DNA of 19,406 nucleotides from Thermoplasmata archaeon. GTDB lineage: Archaea; Thermoplasmatota; Thermoplasmata; Lutacidiplasmatales; UBA184. A program made the position numbers and the translations under genes. Shown piece after piece: positions 15,501 through 19,406 of this stretch (position 1 is its first letter; each line of letters opens with the position of its first letter). The notes beneath the pieces were generated by a model. The model was not told the origin of the DNA. It searched no databases and saw only the letters and a program-made list of their open reading frames with translations. The stretch lies in assembly GCA_030037875.1 (NCBI GenBank), contig JASHPV010000067.1, positions 1 through 19,406 of the forward strand, read 5' to 3'.

Positions 15501-16676
15501 CGCGGTCACCGCGTCCGACTCAGATAGGTACAACGGCGTGTACAGTTCGAAGATTTTGGGAGAGTACTGCTCCAACGACGGGACGTACTGGACGAAGTAG
15601 TGCGGGTTGACGTAAAGTTCCCAGTAATCGCCGACCACCCAGGATCCCTGGGGGATGGCGGTGCTTTCGTACGAGGCGAAGTCGTTCGTGAAGGCGAACG
15701 GTCCGCTCCCGATGAGATCGTTGGAAGTGCCGGTAGCGGGGTTGTATCCCACGTTCCATACATCGTACCCGGCATTGGCGCTAGTGCTGGCGGGGCACGA
15801 CGTCGAGTAATTCCAGGCGTAGGAGGTCGCCGAAGCGCAGTCATGAGGCTGCCACGTGTGGTAGGGAAGGATGGGGGTCGTGAGCGTCGCAGTGATGAAT
15901 GTGGCCGACTGGGCGCTGAGCATGAATTCGGCCGTCAGGTTGCTGGTCGGAATGACGTTCACGATGTTCACATATTCGGAGGAATAGTCCGCAGACGTCG
16001 CCATGATGAGCCAGCTCAGAATCAGGTCGGCCGACTGCATCGTGTACTTGTTCATCGTGACCGAGGGCCAGGAGAACGTATGGCTGAAGGCAGTAACCGT
16101 ACAGCCTGGAGCCGGGTAATTCGAAACGCACAGGCTGAAGTCAGTGTGGTTCGAGTAGACGTACGTGTCCGCGGCATTCGTGGGCGTCCAGTCGGACCAT
16201 TGGATATTGGGCCGGAGCGTGACATTCCATGTGTAAGACACATGGGCATTCGTGCCGGTCAGCGGATCGAATGTGGTTTGGTTGGAGGGAGTCTCGCCGT
16301 AGCTCGAAGCGGCCCAGTTAATGTAGGTCTGATTGGGGGCCAACTGCACGGCGCTGTCGTAGAGCTCTTGAAGAAGGAGGCCACTGTAAAGGTCGGAGTA
16401 TTTCCAGACATTCAAATATTCAACATCGATGGTTGACGCCGTAATGTATGTACCACCGGTGTAGCCCGGTTCCTGCAACGTGGTGGTCGGATATGTCCAC
16501 GCAGTGGTAGCCGGGGTGAGGGCTTTCGTCGCGTGCGTCTGGAACGACAACCCGGCAGCATTAGCCGCCGCGAAGATCGATAGCACCATTATCAGGGCCA
16601 CCACCACGGCGAAGGCGATGGTCATTGTTCGGGCCCGGCCCTTGTTCACTACTGGCACCTTGGTTTCTTGCTCCAT
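12507..16676 (-). CDS. Family 5 (peptide-type) substrate-binding protein with Ig-like stalk and membrane anchor
   Basis: A 1389-residue secreted protein. Residues 17-41 are a signal or anchor helix ending in an ANAA cleavage-like site. About 50-715 form a solute-binding family 5 (DppA/OppA) domain, larger than the usual 500-550, with pieces such as ITAVRQAMNYATDKAYLAS. From about 735 to 1300 follow Ig-like, Big-1-type repeats (for example near 736 and 1039), a stalk. A membrane helix (1311-1332), an Arg-rich stop and a 51-residue Gly/Pro/Ser tail end the protein. Many NxS/T sequons suggest glycosylation. It would capture peptides or similar solutes at the cell surface for the downstream permeases. 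ATG 16676 is chosen because GGTGGAG precedes it; ATG 16748 would add 24 residues. Confidence 0.9.
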   Translation of the reverse strand: MEQETKVPVVNKGRARTMTIAFAVVVALIMVLSIFAAANAAGLSFQTHATKALTPATTAWTYPTTTLQEPGYTGGTYITASTIDVEYLNVWKYSDLYSGLLLQELYDSAVQLAPNQTYINWAASSYGETPSNQTTFDPLTGTNAHVSYTWNVTLRPNIQWSDWTPTNAADTYVYSNHTDFSLCVSNYPAPGCTVTAFSHTFSWPSVTMNKYTMQSADLILSWLIMATSADYSSEYVNIVNVIPTSNLTAEFMLSAQSATFITATLTTPILPYHTWQPHDCASATSYAWNYSTSCPASTSANAGYDVWNVGYNPATGTSNDLIGSGPFAFTNDFASYESTAIPQGSWVVGDYWELYVNPHYFVQYVPSLEQYSPKIFELYTPLYLSESDAVTALLLGQVDSIQNGVDPTYIPTIDTDPNAFIFYQPGGAFGFTQLNSWGAGQPAIPNTGGFLPEVTNAPFNITAVRQAMNYATDKAYLASVVDEGYQTLGQPVILSSDAIWHNFTANQYSYNPTLAESMLASVPGMTKNSAGNWLYEGSPVTLNIQTTVASADPLGVEGNEIVAQEWDAIGIPTTVTQEAFASLLPPFFSYGYSAVSLGITGITGDPTSYLIEVYNATVGIGSGFYNGPFSSLTWNGTAYTGTQIDLLIANLTTRLNSITNLAQRISLADEIEGIADAESVIINFGYPVIILPFNNATFTGLEENSLPYSGFIYWNYLSFSLKTPTKVVPPSAIKTQLEVGVVAPTTVFTNGQFGNITVQVRNQYGMAEPGMTIAMGYSPTGMLLNISSDTGVTNAGGTYTWEFQVLTTNTEVWTADYGGEINITAAAAPPVAEATTVAAGLGWTFIDVQPSPVAFYATNNTNLVVGGAKQPLSILVYNPLTGDPISGYAYTIEALSGGVNLTTTSVAQSIKATSDFFNVIISGVLVESYGFANVLVTNSTFVPVPDYNVTEISGVTGSNGLISVDVQANATSNLTGNGNPFQTWLFLGAYQATSPVAGVPPYGSLAEVSSSFDPVGYGILEPAEIPLTVTTAPAAVTVSLSVSSATVGPSGAITVTATVTNSTTGDPVTGAVVTVYAQNDFGANRGYLSSSSGVDVGVFDPNAYFASPVLPGVEMMTTADGTAISTFSPGVYEEEAVNGALYWAGVPYVDPWLIPADVWELAAYVSGPTGAINSTTADAQVSSTPLSTPATPTTTAALYIAGSVVSRSGVVSVLGSSSYTFYVNTTENGPTGPLVAGVTVSSIATTFGTITPTSGTTSSAGTLEGTLSVPATSVASVMVITVEYTTASGSVNLTQTVYVVAYTAPAPTNLDIYYALIGLFAVLTVVFLALWIGARSRRSPPPAQGWQPGGSGGGTGGGGGTPPPTSPGGSNTSSSTGPGMGGSGPPGGT

Positions 16677-16753
16677 CTTTTCTCCACCCTGAGCCGATCT
16701 TCGAATCGTTACGCCACGCCACGTCGCGGGAACGAGCCGACCTGCCATCGGAC

Positions 16754-16765
16754 CGACGGCCGTCG
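16754..16765 (-). promoter_or_regulatory. 12-base palindrome in the binding-protein leader
   Basis: CGACGGCCGTCG is a perfect palindrome about 50-60 bases downstream of the predicted transcription start. It could be an operator or a hairpin, but palindromes of this size occur by chance several times in a GC-rich window of this size. Confidence 0.2.
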
Positions 16766-16835
16766 ACTGCGCACCGCGCCCCTCATCCGCAACCTACACC
16801 CTGCGGCGTGTCAGGGCGGCACAAACATTCGCTCT

Positions 16836-16844
16836 ACTTATAGT
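16836..16844 (-). promoter_or_regulatory. Probable TATA box of the binding-protein gene
   Basis: The minus strand reads ACTATAAGT, the best TATA match in the right half of the window. A start about 25 bases downstream, near 16812-16816, leaves an unusually long leader of about 140 bases before the ATG at 16676. Confidence 0.55.
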
Positions 16845-17030
16845 TGGATGCTCGGGCACCTCACTGTTTTAGGCGCGCCGAATGGGCCGTTGTTGCCGAT
16901 GGGGGCTGCGTTGCCCCTTCGCGTCGGCGGCCCTACCGGATGGGCTCTTCGACTTGGATGCGGGATCGAGAACCTGTCAAAGGCCAGCCAGCCGGAGGAG
17001 GTTTGAGGAGACCACCGAGGTTGCCGAGGT

Positions 17031-17546
17031 TCAGGTCGACGTCGGTTTCCGGCGCCGCCGGGCAAATCGCCTCATGCTTCGACCCATCAGGAAGCCCCCG
17101 ACCCAGGAGGTCGCGGCGGCCCCGATTGCGATCTCTAGCTCCACCGGAGTTCCTGCGGTCGGAACGACCCATGGTCCCACTCTGAGGACGACCACGGTGG
17201 CCGAGAGCGAACCGGCTATCGTAGCAAGGGCCGCGACGACGGATTGTCCGACCAGGGCCGGACGAACTCCCGGCGGCGGTTCGACCAGCGCGTTCCCGGC
17301 AAGAATGCCCCCGACCCACGTGGTCAGGAAGCCAACTGCGAGCCAGGGCACTATGCTCTCCAAGCTGGCCGGCTGGGTGGGGACCTGAAGGGCGAACCCA
17401 AACAGGCCTCCGAACGTCACGAAGAGTCCGACCATCACCACGAGCTGAGATCTTCTTCGGCGAGAATCGGAATCCCCCGGGGATGCGGCGGGGTCCGACG
17501 GGACTTGGGGCCCGGCCCCGGGAGAGGCTGGATCTTCTCGATTCAT
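17031..17546 (-). CDS. Four-helix membrane protein with an internal repeat
   Basis: A 171-residue membrane protein, unrecognised. After a hydrophilic Ser/Pro/Arg N-terminus (about 1-40), four predicted helices follow. Helices 2 and 4 contain near-identical segments, TTWVGGILAGNA (W77) and TSWVGGFLMGRS (W148), spaced 71 residues apart. This implies that helices 1-2 and 3-4 are copies of one two-helix unit. The C-terminus (RSMRRFARRRRKPTST) is strongly basic and probably cytoplasmic. ATG 17546 is preferred; ATG 17558 would add four residues. A minus-strand GCTTATC near 17575-17581 would start transcription close to the ATG. The frame stays open further upstream, but that part (to 18080) is rich in Arg, Gly and Pro, lacks protein character and overlaps the better-supported 17639 gene. 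Confidence 0.65.
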   Translation of the reverse strand: MNREDPASPGAGPQVPSDPAASPGDSDSRRRRSQLVVMVGLFVTFGGLFGFALQVPTQPASLESIVPWLAVGFLTTWVGGILAGNALVEPPPGVRPALVGQSVVAALATIAGSLSATVVVLRVGPWVVPTAGTPVELEIAIGAAATSWVGGFLMGRSMRRFARRRRKPTST

Positions 17547-17638
17547 GGAGCGATGCATGGGGCATCTCGCCACGAGATAAGCACCCGGGCGGGCCACTGG
17601 GGCGAGACCGCCGCCTCCGGGCACGAGGGAGCCGAAGC

Positions 17639-18454
17639 CTACGACATTTCTGGAAACAAACTGGAGAGGACCCGCGAGATGGAAGGGACGTCGGAAAGCC
17701 GATTCGTACGTCCTACCGCGAACGGGCCTTGGTCTATCCCCTGTTCGCACACGATCTTTCCCTCCACCCATTCGGCCGGTGTTTCCACGTCCAAGCGGAA
17801 GACGGTCGCGAATCCGAACCGGCTCGTACCGGCGGCTCCGGTGTGCGCGGCGATGATGGAGAGGGAGGAGGCAGCCAGTGTTCCGAGGAACCGTTGAAGC
17901 CCGTCCGCCGTCCGCGGAAAGAGGTGCGACACCCGGTCGGTGTTCGCCGCTACCAACGCTTTCGGGCCCTGGTTCGGTGAGGCGGCGCTCAGAATCTCTT
18001 GGATGAGTTCCGGCAGCCGGAGGAAATCCGTGAGGTGCGATAGTACCGACGCCGGCTCGTCCGACCGTACGATCGTCCAAAGAGCGCTCTCAGCCCCAGG
18101 GGCCTCCGGCTCGAGTCCATGACCACCCTCCGACACGAACAGTCGATCCGGTGGGATCCATCCGGTACTGCCCGGGTCCGGGCCATCGGAGCTGGCTCCC
18201 GATGCTCTCACATCGAGCCAGAACGGTGTCAGGTCGATCAGCTCCGCGAGGGCGAAAGCGACGCCGTTGACGATGGGGCGTGAACGTCCCCCCACGAAGA
18301 CCGTCGTGGGCCTGCGGTTTTGGCCAGAGAGGATGGGGGGGTCCTGCGTTCTGCCGGCCCGTAACTTTGGACCTCGTCCCTCTCGCGAACGGACGCGAGC
18401 GACAACGCGTGGGCTCGGCTGAGGCACTCTTCCCGCATCGGGCAGTTCTGGCAT
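17639..18454 (-). CDS. KaiC/GvpD-like protein without P-loop, probably frameshifted near its 5' end
   Basis: The open frame encodes 271 residues. From about residue 40 onward it reads as a normal protein: a strand and loop where a P-loop would sit (TVFVGGRSRPIVNGVAFALA), FWLDVR, WTIVRSDEPASVLSHLTDFL, then KALVAANTDRVSHLFP resembling a Walker B strand, and LSIIAAHTGAAG. This recalls RecA/KaiC-type archaeal signalling proteins, with the catalytic Lys-Thr of Walker A missing; the resemblance is weak. Before a run of seven C residues (minus strand; 18335-18341) this frame becomes Arg/Pro-rich and loses third-position GC, whereas another frame encodes CQNCPMREECLSRAHALSLA. A one-base length change in the run would join them. 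It is therefore a frameshifted gene, a sequencing error or a slippage site. Confidence 0.55.
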   Translation of the reverse strand: MPELPDAGRVPQPSPRVVARVRSREGRGPKLRAGRTQDPPILSGQNRRPTTVFVGGRSRPIVNGVAFALAELIDLTPFWLDVRASGASSDGPDPGSTGWIPPDRLFVSEGGHGLEPEAPGAESALWTIVRSDEPASVLSHLTDFLRLPELIQEILSAASPNQGPKALVAANTDRVSHLFPRTADGLQRFLGTLAASSLSIIAAHTGAAGTSRFGFATVFRLDVETPAEWVEGKIVCEQGIDQGPFAVGRTNRLSDVPSISRVLSSLFPEMS

Positions 18455-18468
18455 GGGTCTGGTTCACT

Positions 18469-18483
18469 GGTCCCGTCGGGACC
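18469..18483 (-). promoter_or_regulatory. 15-base palindrome upstream of the KaiC-like gene
   Basis: GGTCCCG-T-CGGGACC is a perfect palindrome with one central base, 15-29 bases before the candidate ATG at 18454. Its position fits an operator. Seven-base arms also arise by chance in GC-rich DNA, and no TATA box is obvious nearby. Confidence 0.25.
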
Positions 18484-18557
18484 TACTGCTCAAACCGGCC
18501 GGACCCTAGTTGACGGTGAACCGAACCGGTTCGTCCCCGTCGAACGCGTTCGTACTT

Positions 18558-19382
18558 TCACGCGGACGGAAGACCCACGGATAGCGCGGTTTGGAACGCC
18601 GAGAGGTCGAGCCGGAGCGCCGACTCGGCTAGCGTTTTCCGTATCCTCACCAGAGCGGTCGAGATGGTCGATTTGCTCCGGCCCAGCCGTTCGGCGAGCC
18701 TGGTCAAAGTGATTTGTCGAGGCACCTGAAAAAACCCCGCCGTAACCGCCTCCTGGAAAATGGTGACCTGGGCAGGAGTCAGACCGAGACTCTGGGAGGT
18801 CACCGAGCCTTGCTGAACGGCCACGACCTGGCCGGCCCCGACCCGCCTCCTCAACTCGTTCAGGTATGCCCGCATCTGGTCGTGCTCGGCGAACGTCTCG
18901 AATTGGCTTTGACCGTTCTGCACGATGATCGGGTATCGCGTGAGCACCCCGTGGCGGCGCGTGATGGTGTGAATCGACGGAGTTCGATAGGTCACTCGAT
19001 AGAGCACGCTGCTCGGGCCCTCGGGATGCGTTTCGATATGGATCACGTTGGGAAATCGACGGGACTCGGCCGGCCAGTCATACGCCCCTGGCCCCATCAT
19101 CCGAAGCTCCGCCAGCAGCATGTTCTCCCCGACTTCGATGCGGTCGAGCACCTCGAGCCGCATCGAGGGATGCGCTCTCGTGTAGTGGTAACCCCATCCG
19201 TCCTTGGAGAGGGGGACCTGGACTCGGTACACAGAATAGCCCTGCGAAGGCCCAACGGCCGCGCCCTTCTCGGCCGGTCCCTTGGAAGCGGTCCCGGCGG
19301 CGGAAACTCTGGTTCGGCGCCGCCGGCTGCCCGCCCCGAGTCCCCCGTGGGCCTTGGAGCGCCGGACCATCAAGCGAGACAT
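18558..19382 (-). CDS. HTH_10 (Bat-type) transcriptional regulator
   Basis: A 274-residue regulator. Residues 201-252 form a bacterio-opsin-activator type helix-turn-helix: LTPAQVTIFQEAVTAGFFQV, PRQITLTRLAERLGRSKSTI and STALVRIRKTL, matching the family pattern in which a 'GYF.VPR' segment precedes the recognition helices. Residues of about 49-195 form the alpha/beta region that usually lies before this HTH and may sense a ligand; no cofactor site is visible. The first 47 residues are basic and low-complexity, so the true start could lie further in; ATG codons at 19382 and 19370 are available. Targets are unknown. A perfect inverted repeat overlaps the start, which hints at autoregulation. Confidence 0.85.
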   Translation of the reverse strand: MSRLMVRRSKAHGGLGAGSRRRRTRVSAAGTASKGPAEKGAAVGPSQGYSVYRVQVPLSKDGWGYHYTRAHPSMRLEVLDRIEVGENMLLAELRMMGPGAYDWPAESRRFPNVIHIETHPEGPSSVLYRVTYRTPSIHTITRRHGVLTRYPIIVQNGQSQFETFAEHDQMRAYLNELRRRVGAGQVVAVQQGSVTSQSLGLTPAQVTIFQEAVTAGFFQVPRQITLTRLAERLGRSKSTISTALVRIRKTLAESALRLDLSAFQTALSVGLPSA

Positions 19383-19396
19383 TGACCGCCGGTCAA
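19382..19396 (-). promoter_or_regulatory. Inverted repeat at the start of the HTH_10 gene
   Basis: TTGACC-GCC-GGTCAA is a perfect inverted repeat overlapping the first base of the ATG at 19382. If translation starts at 19370 it would lie in the leader. A regulator binding site is a plausible but unproven reading; the TATA box lies beyond the window. Confidence 0.3.
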
Positions 19397-19406
19397 ACGG
19401 CCAGCG

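Larger units (their letters stand above)
16677..17030. other. Gene-free stretch with the binding-protein promoter and leader
   Basis: This 354-base gap holds a ribosome-binding site (GGTGGAG before 16676), a leader of about 140 bases, and the TATA-like box at 16836-16844. The rest, 16850-17030, lies downstream of the minus-strand membrane protein gene; I see no gene, T-rich terminator or strong repeat there. Confidence 0.5.

Noticed and set aside
17547..18080. Upstream extension of the 17031-17546 gene to a start at 18080
   Set aside because: The added part is Arg/Gly/Pro-rich and overlaps the KaiC-like frame, which has much better protein character; ATG 17546 directly precedes the membrane domain.
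18522..18533. Palindrome CGAACCGGTTCG between the HTH_10 and KaiC-like genes
   Set aside because: Twelve-base palindromes are expected several times by chance in a window of this size, and its position has no clear promoter context.

Overview
The window looks like part of a GC-rich archaeal chromosome, most likely an uncultured member of the Thermoplasmata or a relative. The evidence for archaea is TrmY (an archaeal tRNA methyltransferase), a Bat-type HTH_10 regulator, a ribbon-helix-helix/FtsZ gene pair like the haloarchaeal cdrS-ftsZ2 pair, TATA-like boxes ahead of most transcription units, and very large secreted proteins with N-glycosylation sequons and C-terminal membrane anchors. The placement in Thermoplasmata is inference, resting mainly on the protein at 2344-2994, which resembles a family I associate with that class. 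No rRNA, tRNA, CRISPR array, transposase or integrase was found.

Layout. 1-1645 (+): promoter, a protein with two tandem ribbon-helix-helix domains, and an FtsZ-like GTPase with an altered T7 loop. 1684-3680 (-): TrmY, a conserved hypothetical protein and an unrecognised protein. 3843-5857 (+): a four-helix membrane protein, a gap rich in inverted repeats, and an MFS exporter. 5947-16676 (-): a peptide/dipeptide-type ABC importer cluster in the order binding protein, OppB-like permease, OppC-like permease, fused OppD-OppF-like ATPase and a small three-helix membrane protein. 17031-19382 (-): a small membrane protein with an internal repeat, a probably frameshifted KaiC-like protein without a P-loop, and an HTH_10 regulator that may continue a regulatory locus beyond the window.

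The transporter is the most unusual part. Each of three components carries extra domains: the binding protein has about 570 residues of Ig-like stalk plus a C-terminal membrane anchor and a Gly/Pro/Ser-rich tail; the OppC-like permease has about 470 residues resembling a PQQ-type beta-propeller inserted between its first two membrane helices; and the ATPase is a DppD-DppF fusion whose second nucleotide-binding domain contains two tandem helix-hairpin-helix units between Walker A and the Q-loop. The catalytic ATPase motifs are intact in both halves, so this looks like a working importer with added external and cytoplasmic modules, not a decayed one. The gap between the binding-protein and permease genes holds three inverted-repeat structures that may allow unequal expression of the two.

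At the left end, the RHH/FtsZ pair has two matching GTCnGAC sites at the predicted transcription start, which suggests autoregulation of a division-related operon. Functions of the 3114-3680, 3843-4325, 5947-6348 and 17031-17546 genes cannot be assigned from sequence.
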